A stretch of DNA of 64,000 nucleotides, taken from Pontibacter sp. G13 (GTDB lineage Bacteria; Bacteroidota; Bacteroidia; J057). A program made the translations under genes and the position numbers. The stretch covers positions 4,891,001 through 4,955,000 of the forward strand of contig NZ_CP134696.1 of the NCBI RefSeq assembly GCF_031851795.1, given 5' to 3'. The notes under the pieces were generated by a model that saw only the letters and a list, made by a program, of their open reading frames with translations, had not been told where the DNA came from and did not search any database. Below, in pieces: positions 1-8,045 of this stretch; the first letter of the stretch is position 1; the number at the start of each line of letters is the position of its first letter.

Positions 1-177
1 GCAGTCCGAGGAGAAGAAGCTCGACCCAACAAGAAAAAATTGACTGATGGCCATACGGTTGAGGCCTTTCATCATTCCGAGGACGGAGCTTGCGAACCCG
101 TGCACAGCCTGACCCGGCGCTCTTTTGCCATGCGATGGACCTCCTGCCAATTCCGCCGGGGCACGCCCAAAAAATCC
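1..177 (-). repeat. Dispersed structured repeat, copy A (cut by window edge)
   Basis: Read on the minus strand, this begins TTGGGCGTGCCCCGGCGG (plus positions 153-170). It has the stem CCCGGCG/CGCCGGG (plus 155-161 with 113-119) and continues to the window edge. It is nearly identical to the plus-strand copy at 14729-14960, including the part about the CTTCTTCTCCTCGGACT motif, so the two are inverted copies about 14.6 kb apart. No coding function is evident. Confidence 0.85.
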
Positions 178-268
178 CACTCATGAGTATAAAAATGATC
201 TAAACGAGCTAAAATAGCTACTCAGTCATGCTGGAGTAACCCCCAGTCCGACCAATCTTCAAATGGGA

Positions 269-299
269 TTGCTTGATACGTACATGTTTCCGATATTTG
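269..299 (+). promoter_or_regulatory. Bacteroidota-type promoter of the cysteine desulfurase gene
   Basis: TTG at 269-271, a 20-bp spacer, then GATATTTG at 292-299. This fits the Bacteroidota -33/-7 consensus (TTG ... TAnnTTTG) with one mismatch. The spacer length equals that of the four rRNA promoters at the right end of the window. The expected transcript starts near 306, giving a leader of about 50 nt before the ATG at 357. Confidence 0.6.
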
Positions 300-356
300 A
301 AGATTCCTGCAACCAAAGGAATTTGTTGTTGGACCTACTTTAAAAGGCTCGGGATC

Positions 357-1502
357 ATGAACAATGTATATTTTGACAACGCCGCTTCGACTCCCATGGA
401 CCCGGAAGTATTCGAGCACATGAAGCCGTACTTCTGTGAGCATGTGGGCAATCCCTCGTCCACCCATGCACATGGACGCAATCTCCGCAATGCCATCGAG
501 CAGGCTCGGCGTACCATCGCCAAACACCTCAATGCCACGCCTCAGGAATTCTTCTTCACCTCTGGAGGTACCGAAGCCGACAACACGGCCATTCTAGGCG
601 CGGTCAAAGGGTACGATCTGAAGCATATCATCACCACTCCCATCGAACACCATGCGGTACTACATCCCGTAGAGTCATTGGAAAAGGCCGGAATGAAGGT
701 CACATGGCTGAGTGTAGATAGCAAGGGCAATATCGACTTGGCAGAATTACGTGAGGCGCTGGCCAATAATTCCCGAAGCTTGGTGAGTATCATGCACGCC
801 AACAATGAGTTGGGAACCATTAACGACATCCATTCGATTGGAGAGCTTTGCAAGGAGTTCGATGCGATTTTCCACTCGGATACAGTTCAGACGATGGCCC
901 ACGAAAAACTGGATTTGCAGGCTATCAACGTACATTTTGTGACCGCTTCGGCGCACAAGTTCTATGGTCCAAAAGGGGTGGGATTCCTCTACGTTCGCAA
1001 GGGAATCAAGATTCCAGCCTTGATTGAAGGAGGATCTCAGGAAAATAATCGTCGCGCGGGAACCGAAAATCCTGCCTCGATTGCCGGTATGGCGTTTTCC
1101 TTGGACAAATGCTTCGCCAATCTGGAGGCTAAGAATGAGAAGCTTTGGGCGCTGAAAAATTACATGAAAGCAGAACTGGAAACACATTTCCCAGGCGTGA
1201 CATTTAATGGTGAGGTCGCTCCCGGCAAATCCCTTCCCACTGTCTTGAACGTCTCGCTGCCATGTGGAGAAAATGACTGCATGTTGCTCTTCAATTTGGA
1301 CTTGATGGGAATTTCTGCCTCCGGTGGTTCTGCCTGTACTTCCGGTGCTACAGTAGGTTCATTCGTTCTGAAGGCGATTGGAGCTTCTACTGGAGCCCTG
1401 AAAAATTCTGTTCGATTCTCATTTGGCATGCAGAATACTCAGGAGGAAGTGGACTTTGTGATTGGTAAGCTCAAGGAGATTGTGTCACCACAATTGGCAT
1501 AA
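357..1502 (+). CDS. Cysteine desulfurase (NifS/IscS family)
   Basis: A fold-type I PLP enzyme of 381 aa that removes sulfur from L-cysteine as a persulfide, for Fe-S cluster or thio-cofactor synthesis in the cytosol. The PLP lysine is Lys201 in the SAHKFYGPKG motif. The N-terminal YFDNAASTP and TSGGTEADN motifs are typical. The sulfur-carrying cysteine is Cys327 in GGSACTSG. The open frame extends upstream to 273, but homology begins at MNNVYFDN, so I chose the ATG at 357, which also lies downstream of the predicted promoter. The gene is monocistronic, flanked by a promoter and a terminator, with no iscU or suf genes beside it. The assignment to IscS, NifS or SufS subfunction is not resolved; the short cysteine loop favours the NifS/IscS class over SufS. 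Confidence 0.93.
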   Translation: MNNVYFDNAASTPMDPEVFEHMKPYFCEHVGNPSSTHAHGRNLRNAIEQARRTIAKHLNATPQEFFFTSGGTEADNTAILGAVKGYDLKHIITTPIEHHAVLHPVESLEKAGMKVTWLSVDSKGNIDLAELREALANNSRSLVSIMHANNELGTINDIHSIGELCKEFDAIFHSDTVQTMAHEKLDLQAINVHFVTASAHKFYGPKGVGFLYVRKGIKIPALIEGGSQENNRRAGTENPASIAGMAFSLDKCFANLEAKNEKLWALKNYMKAELETHFPGVTFNGEVAPGKSLPTVLNVSLPCGENDCMLLFNLDLMGISASGGSACTSGATVGSFVLKAIGASTGALKNSVRFSFGMQNTQEEVDFVIGKLKEIVSPQLA

Positions 1503-1568
1503 CACGCAACGATGCAAGGAGCTCACACATGATGACTTGATATTTCCCGATGGGAAAATTATACTGAT

Positions 1569-1605
1569 AGCCCGACGTTCTGAGAATGTTGGGCTATTTT
1601 GTTTG
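1569..1605 (+). terminator. Rho-independent terminator after cysteine desulfurase
   Basis: AGCCCGAC (1569-1576) pairs with GTTGGGCT (1588-1595), with one G-T pair, and is followed by ATTTTGTTT. It lies 67 bp after the stop codon at 1502. Confidence 0.75.
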
Positions 1606-1741
1606 AAGCTCTTCATGGCTTAGATGTAAAGGCGTAAAAAAGCTTCCACAGACAGATTCTGGTATTTTTGGCACATCCGTTGCCCAAAGTGACTGAATCC
1701 CATGAGATGAAGATATGGGAGAGATTGGATACAACCGTTCC

Positions 1742-2926
1742 ATGGACACGAACTACGTGGCGATATACCTTGATTTTGAGAACCTCGCGATTTCGGCGGA
1801 GTCGGTTTACCCATCTCGGGTAAAACCCTTCGAACTGGAACCGCTGGTAGATTATGCGACGACCAAAGGAGTGATCTGCGTACGGAAGGCGTATGCGGAT
1901 TGGTCACAAGAGGCTTTCGCTAAATATCAAGGACGGTTGATGGAACAGGGATTTGAGCTCATTCACATGCCCGCGACCAATCAGCAGGGAAAAAATGGCT
2001 GCGACGTACGACTGGCTATTGACACCATGGAATATCTGGAAGTATTCCCTGACATTGGCACGGTGATCATCGGCTCAGGAGATACGGATTTCATCCCGTT
2101 GATTCAACGTATGAAAGCTCGTGGCAAGCAAGTGATCATGATCGGATTTGAGCACAGCGTCGGTACGCTCGTCAAGCGAAACTCTACAGAATTCAAATCC
2201 CTCGACGAACTCATAGGTAAGCCCGAGGTGGGGGCCAATTCTCATGATTCGCGATTCGATCCCGACCTGGAAACTGGACGGAATTTGCTGTTGAGATTCA
2301 TGCGAACCCATGTCGAGACAGGACCTGTTTTGATGTCTCGACTCAAGCAGCATCTCCTGCGCCTTGATCCTTCCTTTTCGGAGCGGGAATTGGGCTTTCA
2401 TTCTTTCAAGGATTTCATCGAATCTCTCCGTGAGGACCTGATCGAAGATGTCGTCATCGATGAACATGACTTGCCGGTGGTGCATTTCAGGGAACTACCA
2501 GATCACGAATCTGTGGTAATATCCCCTGACGCCCGGGAAATGGCGCTTCGATTCCTTTCCAAAAAACTGCGATACCAGAAGCGGGCAGCTCTCCGCCTGG
2601 AAATGTCTGAAGCTCTATATTCCACCTTCCAGATGAAACAACCCTTGTCGATGAACGAGATGTTTGATTCGGTTTCGGATCGGGTAGGGCGAAGCATCAC
2701 CAAGTCAGACATCAAAAAATACGTCAATACACTCTTTACGGGAGGGGCATTCAAGCCGATTACCGCTCAAACCAGCGGGCCATTGCTCTCGCGTCCGGTA
2801 GTCTTGCATGAGGTTGTCCAAACCCCAGATGTACTAGATCAAATCTATATCCGGCGCGTTTCCGAAATTCTACAATCGCGCTATACAGACCTTGAGCCGC
2901 AGGAGATTTTGGAACTGTTGATTTAA
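1742..2926 (+). CDS. NYN-domain (PIN-like) nuclease-type protein with OST-HTH/LOTUS domain
   Basis: A 394-aa protein. Residues 1-160 form a NYN/DUF88 (LabA-like) domain of the PIN ribonuclease fold. Its acidic residues are visible: Asp11 in YLDFEN, Asp88 and Asp94 in GCDVRLAID, and Asp114/Asp116 in GSGDTDF. Residues about 178-252 resemble an OST-HTH/LOTUS domain (GPVLMSRLKQ and GFHSFKDFIESL), which in other proteins binds RNA. A further winged-helix-like segment covers about 270-350. NYN proteins with LOTUS domains are known as likely RNA nucleases or RNA-binding factors; the substrate here is unknown. An in-frame ATG at 1715 would add nine residues, but homology starts at MDTNYVAIYLDFEN. The gene stands alone. 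Confidence 0.85.
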   Translation: MDTNYVAIYLDFENLAISAESVYPSRVKPFELEPLVDYATTKGVICVRKAYADWSQEAFAKYQGRLMEQGFELIHMPATNQQGKNGCDVRLAIDTMEYLEVFPDIGTVIIGSGDTDFIPLIQRMKARGKQVIMIGFEHSVGTLVKRNSTEFKSLDELIGKPEVGANSHDSRFDPDLETGRNLLLRFMRTHVETGPVLMSRLKQHLLRLDPSFSERELGFHSFKDFIESLREDLIEDVVIDEHDLPVVHFRELPDHESVVISPDAREMALRFLSKKLRYQKRAALRLEMSEALYSTFQMKQPLSMNEMFDSVSDRVGRSITKSDIKKYVNTLFTGGAFKPITAQTSGPLLSRPVVLHEVVQTPDVLDQIYIRRVSEILQSRYTDLEPQEILELLI

Positions 2927-2951
2927 TGGCTATTGTCGGTTTATTCTCCCA

Positions 2952-2992
2952 AACCAAACGAGGCTGTCCATATCGGGCAGCCTCGTTTGGTT
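2952..2992. terminator. Long perfect hairpin after the NYN gene
   Basis: A 15-bp perfect stem (2952-2966 with 2978-2992; arms AACCAAACGAGGCTG and its complement) with an 11-base loop, 26 bp after the stop codon. There is no long T tract on either strand, so it may terminate transcription or protect the 3' end. Confidence 0.5.
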
Positions 2993-3004
2993 CGGGGAGG
3001 AAAA

Positions 3005-3199
3005 ATCATGTGAGGTGCGCCTGGCTGGTGTGGCGTGAGGAGGCTGGAATGGGAGGCGCAGCCGAAGTCCCGGAGCCATTGCGGAGGGACCGAGCCCCGG
3101 ATCTTGGTCCGGGGCAGGCGGCGAGCCTGGAAGCACCCGACCCCTCGACCAACCCCTCTGGAGAGGACCTTCAAGTCAAGTCGCGGGGGCACGCCCAAG
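3005..3199 (-). repeat. Dispersed structured repeat, copy F
   Basis: On the minus strand it starts TTGGGCGTGCCCCCGCG (plus 3182-3198) and ends near the conserved CACGCCACACC...GCCAGGCGCACC tail. The basal stem pairs CCCCTCG (3141-3147) with CGCGGGG (3182-3188), with one mismatch. It fills the gap between two convergent genes. Short frames here are not convincing genes. Confidence 0.7.
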
Positions 3200-3214
3200 A
3201 AATCGTCAATACGC

Positions 3215-5176
3215 CTAAGTAGCCACAGCTGCCGAAATCTTCACGACATATTTGACGCTATAGGCGCCGAGGATTTTATGGATTTCTCGTTCTACGGAAG
3301 CCGGATCTGTGCCTGATTTGGGATGAATATCCAGTTGGGCGAGCATTCCATGTACGTTGTCGGGTCCGACTGTTACGGTACATGTTTCTACGGTAGACAT
3401 TTGGGCCATTTCTTCCTGAAAGACCTCCTTCACTTCCAGATAGATCAGGTCGGGTTTGAAGATCTTGCCGACCGCCGTCACGGGCAATGATTCCATGATG
3501 TGGATGTGCTTGGGAATGGCAGCACGTTCCCCGATATGGGTTTGGGCAAATTCCATCAATTCCGGCACGGTGGTCGCGGCTCCCGGTTTGAGCTGTACAA
3601 ATGCAACGGGAATTTCACCGACTCGAGGATCTGGACGACCCACTGCGGCCACCAGTTCCACCTGAGGATGGGAGGAAAGCGGCTCCTCGATCATTTTGGG
3701 ATCGATATTGTGCCCGCCTCGGATGATCAATTCTTTCTTGCGGCCTGTGAGCCAGAAATATTGATCCTGATCCATACGACCCAAATCTCCAGTGTTGTAG
3801 AAAGGCCCTTGTCCATCGCCGGTATCAATCCAAGCTTGTTGGTTGAATCGCTCCTCGGTGTAGCCCGCGAAGACATTGTATCCACGGATGGCGACGATGC
3901 CAATCTCGTCTATCGCTGCATCTCTGGCATATTTTCCCTCTTCGTCGAGGATCACAGTTTTCATTTCTTGATAGGGGAATCGATACCCTATGGAACCGAT
4001 CCTCCGATCTCCGCCGGGTGGGTTGACTGCGCTGGCGCAAGTGCCTTCCGTGCAGCCGTAGCCTTCGACAATCCGCACGCCAGTCATTTTCTCGAAATTG
4101 CGGAAAACCTCGACCGGCATCGGAGCCGCGCCACAGATGGCGTATTGCAGCGAGGAAATATCCGCCTCCTTGATGGGCTTGTTGAGCAAGGTGGAGTACA
4201 CGGTCGGGACTCCTGAGAAGAAGCTCAATTTGTAATGCTCGACAATCCGCCAAAAATTGTCCATCAAGCCTTCGCCGCGATACCCACTCGGAGTACCGAG
4301 TACGACGTGTGCCCCACTGCCAAATGGCCCCAAGCCTGTCACCATGACACCATTGACATGGAAGAGCGGAAGGCCGCAAAAGAAGTTGACCCCAGCGCCA
4401 CTCATCCCCAGCGTTTTGAGCATCGCCCATGAATCATACACCTCGTTGCGATGGGTATGCCTTGCGAGCTTGGGAGTGCCGGTGGTCCCGCCAGTATGGA
4501 AAAAAGCAGCTATATCCGTGGGCTGAATGTTGCGTTGGAAACTCAGGCCTTCCATGGGAAATAGGCTCCTGAACTGATTGAAATCCAGAATGGTCTGGTC
4601 CAGAATCGGTTTGGCGCGACGCTTGAGGGTCATCATTGCTCGGACCGCCCATTTTTTGATTCCGCTGAGATGATCCTCGATGTTGATTCGGAGGATGGTT
4701 TTGAGGTCGGGCAGTTCGTGCCGGATGGAATCGATCTTCTCCCAAATGTCAGTATTGGGGAATGGCGCAATCGTGACCAGAACGGAGGTTTTGGCGGCTT
4801 GGAGAATTTCCTTGATCTGATGAGCTTCCAGAAGCGGGTTGATGGGATTGACAATCCCGGTGGTCTGGGTACCCCAAATGGTAAAATGCGCCTCGGGTAG
4901 ATTGGGGAGTACCATCGAAACGACATCCTCAGGTCCTATTCCCAGATCGTTCATCATGTTGCCAGTCTGGTGAATGTGCCGCATGAACGCTCGGTAGGAG
5001 TAGGTCTCTGAATCTTTGAACAGGTCGTCCTTGGCCTGGGCAAAGAAGGTGAGCGCGGGCGCATCAGGATTGATGGCGGCACCTTGTTGGAGGTAGGCGT
5101 AAGTGGAGGCGGGCAATTGCTGGTCCTCGAAAGGCGTCTGCTCAATGGCCTCAATATCTTCGATGGTCTTGATCAT
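3215..5176 (-). CDS. Acyl-CoA synthetase (AMP-dependent, FadD-like)
   Basis: A 653-aa member of the ANL adenylating superfamily, which activates a fatty or other carboxylic acid as acyl-AMP and then as the CoA thioester. The phosphate-binding loop is FFHTGGTTGTPK at about 225-236. The A8 motif, LTGRKKELIIRGGHNIDP, contains the hinge region, and YNTGDLG precedes it. It is longer than usual FadD because of an N-terminal segment and about 60 extra C-terminal residues, as in the acyl-CoA synthetases annotated simply as AMP-binding proteins. The frame is open to 5428, but that extension overlaps the divergent alkB gene and looks noncoding; MIKTIEDIEAIEQ at 5176 is the natural start. Its position back to back with alkB suggests that it activates fatty acids derived from alkanes, which is inference. 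Confidence 0.88.
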   Translation of the reverse strand: MIKTIEDIEAIEQTPFEDQQLPASTYAYLQQGAAINPDAPALTFFAQAKDDLFKDSETYSYRAFMRHIHQTGNMMNDLGIGPEDVVSMVLPNLPEAHFTIWGTQTTGIVNPINPLLEAHQIKEILQAAKTSVLVTIAPFPNTDIWEKIDSIRHELPDLKTILRINIEDHLSGIKKWAVRAMMTLKRRAKPILDQTILDFNQFRSLFPMEGLSFQRNIQPTDIAAFFHTGGTTGTPKLARHTHRNEVYDSWAMLKTLGMSGAGVNFFCGLPLFHVNGVMVTGLGPFGSGAHVVLGTPSGYRGEGLMDNFWRIVEHYKLSFFSGVPTVYSTLLNKPIKEADISSLQYAICGAAPMPVEVFRNFEKMTGVRIVEGYGCTEGTCASAVNPPGGDRRIGSIGYRFPYQEMKTVILDEEGKYARDAAIDEIGIVAIRGYNVFAGYTEERFNQQAWIDTGDGQGPFYNTGDLGRMDQDQYFWLTGRKKELIIRGGHNIDPKMIEEPLSSHPQVELVAAVGRPDPRVGEIPVAFVQLKPGAATTVPELMEFAQTHIGERAAIPKHIHIMESLPVTAVGKIFKPDLIYLEVKEVFQEEMAQMSTVETCTVTVGPDNVHGMLAQLDIHPKSGTDPASVEREIHKILGAYSVKYVVKISAAVAT

Positions 5177-5426
5177 AGCGGATAGTAGAATGTCTTGAGT
5201 GTGGACTCGTGAAAGTCTAAGGATAATATACCAGCTAATCCGAATAGATGAAAGACCGATTTGCCGAGAAATGATTCTCGACCGATAAGGTCCGAAACAT
5301 AGATGGACAGAACATGCAAGCCGTACCTTCAGTTGTCGTTTTGTCGGGATTCTCGTATTTTGGAAATGGACCTTTCGGGGCCGACAGCATTGACTACACC
5401 TACTTACTGGCTTTAACCCCTTGCCC

Positions 5427-6482
5427 ATGAACCGATTCCGCGCATTGAAATACGGGATGGCCTACAGCCTTTTCCTCACAGCTATTCCCGCTCTCCTGTT
5501 GAAGGGCCCTTTCACTTGGTTGCCATTTGCCTATGCATTTGTGGTGATCCCCTCATTGGAATTGATTTTCCGACCAGATCCGCGGAATTTGGACAAGGCC
5601 GAGGAGGAGGTTGTCCGCAATGATCGTCTCTATGACTTCATGATCTATGCGACCATTCCGCTCCTTTGGATCGCGTTGATTGCCTTCTGCTGGACGTTTC
5701 AGCATGCGGAATTGGCAGGCTGGGAGCGTGCAGGACTTATTTTTTCCATTGGTACCCTTTGTGGCGCTTATGGCATCAATGTCGGTCATGAACTCGGGCA
5801 CCGCAAAAAGCCCTTTGAACGAACGCTCGCCAAGATCTCCCTCATGGGATCGCTATACATGCACTTCTTCATCGAGCACAATCGCGGCCATCACAAACGT
5901 GTCTCTACGCACGAAGATCCTGCCTCTGCCCGACGCGGTGAAATGCTGTATGCCTTTTGGTTTCGGTCTATCATCTTCAGCTACCTATCTGCCTGGAATT
6001 TGGAGCGGGAGCGCCTCGCCAAAAAACAATCTTCCTTCTGGTCTTGGGACAATGAGATGATCCGATTCCACGTGATCCAGCTTGGACTCCTTGCTGTGAT
6101 TGCAGGGGCGATTGGCCCCTTGGCGATGGCAGGATTCATCGGAACGGCCTTCGTCGGTATGCTGTTGTTGGAGACGGTGAACTATATCGAGCATTACGGC
6201 CTCACCCGTCAGGAACTCAAGCCCGGCAAATACGAGCGCGTCATGCCCGAGCACAGCTGGAATTCCAATCACATCATGGGCCGCCTGCTGCTATTTGAAC
6301 TATCGAGGCATTCCGATCATCATCATCTGGCAAGTCGCCAATACCAGGTGCTCCGAAGCATCGATCATGCGCCTCAGATGCCCACGGGATATCCTGGCAT
6401 GATGGTTATGGCGACGGTTCCTCCGATCTGGTTTCGTGTGATGCATCGCAATATCGAGAAGTATCAGCAAGTGGACGGGTAA
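5427..6482 (+). CDS. alkB: Alkane 1-monooxygenase (AlkB family)
   Basis: A 351-aa integral-membrane non-heme diiron enzyme that hydroxylates the terminal carbon of n-alkanes, with rubredoxin as electron donor. All three histidine boxes of AlkB are present: HELGH (121-125), HNRGHH (151-156) and RHSDHHH (294-300). The family signature NYIEHYGL (252-259) is also present. Hydrophobic helices lie at about 10-50, 72-95, 104-120 and 218-250. I chose MNRFRALK at 5427; the ATG two codons earlier is possible. It is divergent from an acyl-CoA ligase across 250 bp. No rubredoxin gene is present in the window, so the electron donor must be encoded elsewhere. Confidence 0.92.
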   Translation: MNRFRALKYGMAYSLFLTAIPALLLKGPFTWLPFAYAFVVIPSLELIFRPDPRNLDKAEEEVVRNDRLYDFMIYATIPLLWIALIAFCWTFQHAELAGWERAGLIFSIGTLCGAYGINVGHELGHRKKPFERTLAKISLMGSLYMHFFIEHNRGHHKRVSTHEDPASARRGEMLYAFWFRSIIFSYLSAWNLERERLAKKQSSFWSWDNEMIRFHVIQLGLLAVIAGAIGPLAMAGFIGTAFVGMLLLETVNYIEHYGLTRQELKPGKYERVMPEHSWNSNHIMGRLLLFELSRHSDHHHLASRQYQVLRSIDHAPQMPTGYPGMMVMATVPPIWFRVMHRNIEKYQQVDG

Positions 6483-6707
6483 TCCAAGTAGAAGTGCGGC
6501 TGATTGCGGCGGCGTAAAGGGCCTGAAGGAGTAGTCGGAGATGCTGATAGATGCCCAGGGAAACACTGATGGGCTCAAACCCGCCATAAGCTGTTGCTCG
6601 ATCATGTATCCTCCGACCGGAGCGTCAGCGGAGTCCGAAAGGGCCTGACCCGGTGCCTCATGGGCCAAGTGCCAGTCTGCAAACCAAGCACACCGGGATA
6701 CGCCCAA
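6483..6707 (-). repeat. Dispersed structured repeat, copy B1
   Basis: Minus-strand copy starting TTTGGGCGTATCCCGG (plus 6692-6707). The stem is CCCGGTG (6649-6655) with CACCGGG (6691-6697), whereas most copies have CCCGGCG with CGCCGGG, so both arms have changed together. The end carries the conserved GACTACTCCTTCAGGC segment. It abuts the alkB stop codon and faces copy B2 head to head. Confidence 0.8.
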
Positions 6708-6771
6708 ATCAGCTTAAATACATTCAGAATGGTCTGATACCTGAAATGATAGAGGAATATTTTGATCATTT

Positions 6772-7023
6772 AGGGGTGCCCCGGCGATCTTGGCAGATGG
6801 CGATGCTCGGAGATTTTGGTCGCCGGGTCGGGCTTGTCCACGGGTACGCGTTGCTTCCGTCTTCGGGCTTTAGAGGGACTTTGGGAGAAATGAGATGACG
6901 GCCATGATGAGCGCCGAAGTATCGGTTCTTGCTTCCTCAGACCTCGCCCTCCCACGCACGGGCCTTCCCGAAGGGCTCGCCGTTCCCATCCCTCACCCCA
7001 CACAGGCCATCCGCAGAGGCAAT
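6772..7023 (+). repeat. Dispersed structured repeat, copy B2
   Basis: Plus-strand copy starting GGGGTGCCCCGGCG. The stem is CCCGGCG (6780-6786) with CGCCGGG (6821-6827), followed by TCGGGCTTGTCCACGGG and ending with the conserved CCTCACCCCACACAGGCC and ATCCGCA motifs near 7000-7018. It lies 64 bp from the oppositely oriented copy B1 and just beyond the rsgA stop codon. Confidence 0.8.
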
Positions 7024-7036
7024 TAATGAGAGGTGC

Positions 7037-8041
7037 CTACCAATCTTTTCCTTCTTCAATTTCATCCAGCAGCCTCAGATAGGATTCATAGCGTTTGTAG
7101 TGGATTTCGCCAGATTCGACGGCTGCCTTGACCGCGCAGTGCGGCTCTTGAAGGTGAAGGCAGTTGTGGAATTTGCATTCGCCCATGCGATCGCGGATCT
7201 CCCGGAAATAGTGTCCTAGCTCCTCCCGCTCAAATTGAGCAAGCCCCAATTCCCGAATTCCCGGAGAATCGATGATTGCCCCGCCAGTGACGAGTGGGTG
7301 CATTTCTGCATAGGTGGTGGTATGGCGACCTTTGGTGGTGGCTTCCGAAATTTCGCTGGTCTTCAGGTTGAGATCGGGGTCGATCATGTTGATCAAGGTA
7401 GATTTCCCAGAACCTGAGTGTCCTCCGATGAAGCTCGTTTTGCCTACCAGCAGATCGGCCACTGTATCTTGGTAGGATTCGTCCAATGCGCTGATATGGA
7501 TAACTTCGTACCCGAGATTTCGGTACATGTCGGTCACCTCGGCGAGTCGTGCTTGCTGCTCTTCAGTTTCGAGCAGGTCGATTTTGTTGATGACGATCTT
7601 GGTGGGGATATCATAGGCTTCCGTCACCACGAGGTATCGATCCGCAAAACCTGTGGAAGTCGTCGGAAAATCAATCGTGAAGAGCAGCAATGCCTGATCC
7701 ACATTGGCACAGAGGATATGGACCTTGCGGTTGTGGGTTGCGGCCTTTCGGAGGATATAATTTTTGCGGGGGAGCAATTCTGTGATGACGCCCAATTCCT
7801 CCGGCTCTTTGGGAGCCATGAAATGGACTCTGTCGCCTACTGCCACCGGGTTGGTGGAGTTGATTCCTTGAATGCGAAACTTGCCTCTTACGACACAATC
7901 CACCCATTCTCCCGAATCCCCCAACACACGGCTGCTGGAGCCTACCGAGCGAATGACAGTCCCAGCGGACCATTCGCTGGGATCTCCCATGGAGGCAGCC
8001 TTTTTCTTCTTCTTGGGTTTCTTTGCCTGCTTTTTCGCCAT
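7037..8041 (-). CDS. rsgA: Ribosome small subunit-dependent GTPase RsgA
   Basis: A 334-aa circularly permuted GTPase that acts in 30S subunit maturation. An OB-fold occupies about 24-100. The G motifs come in permuted order: NKID (152-155), P-loop GHSGSGKST (207-215) and DSPG (258-261). A C-terminal zinc knuckle uses Cys289, Cys294, His296 and Cys302. The N-terminus is a lysine-rich tail (residues 3-14), common in Bacteroidota RsgA. The frame is open to 8077, but this overlaps the M61 gene; MAKKQAKKPK at 8041 is the likely start, 4 bp after the M61 stop codon. The two genes are therefore probably cotranscribed. Confidence 0.95.
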   Translation of the reverse strand: MAKKQAKKPKKKKKAASMGDPSEWSAGTVIRSVGSSSRVLGDSGEWVDCVVRGKFRIQGINSTNPVAVGDRVHFMAPKEPEELGVITELLPRKNYILRKAATHNRKVHILCANVDQALLLFTIDFPTTSTGFADRYLVVTEAYDIPTKIVINKIDLLETEEQQARLAEVTDMYRNLGYEVIHISALDESYQDTVADLLVGKTSFIGGHSGSGKSTLINMIDPDLNLKTSEISEATTKGRHTTTYAEMHPLVTGGAIIDSPGIRELGLAQFEREELGHYFREIRDRMGECKFHNCLHLQEPHCAVKAAVESGEIHYKRYESYLRLLDEIEEGKDW

Positions 8042-8045
8042 TCGT

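Noticed and set aside
5177..5428. N-terminal extension of the acyl-CoA ligase to 5428
   Set aside because: It would overlap alkB and has no similarity to the ligase family; the methionine at 5176 fits the family start.
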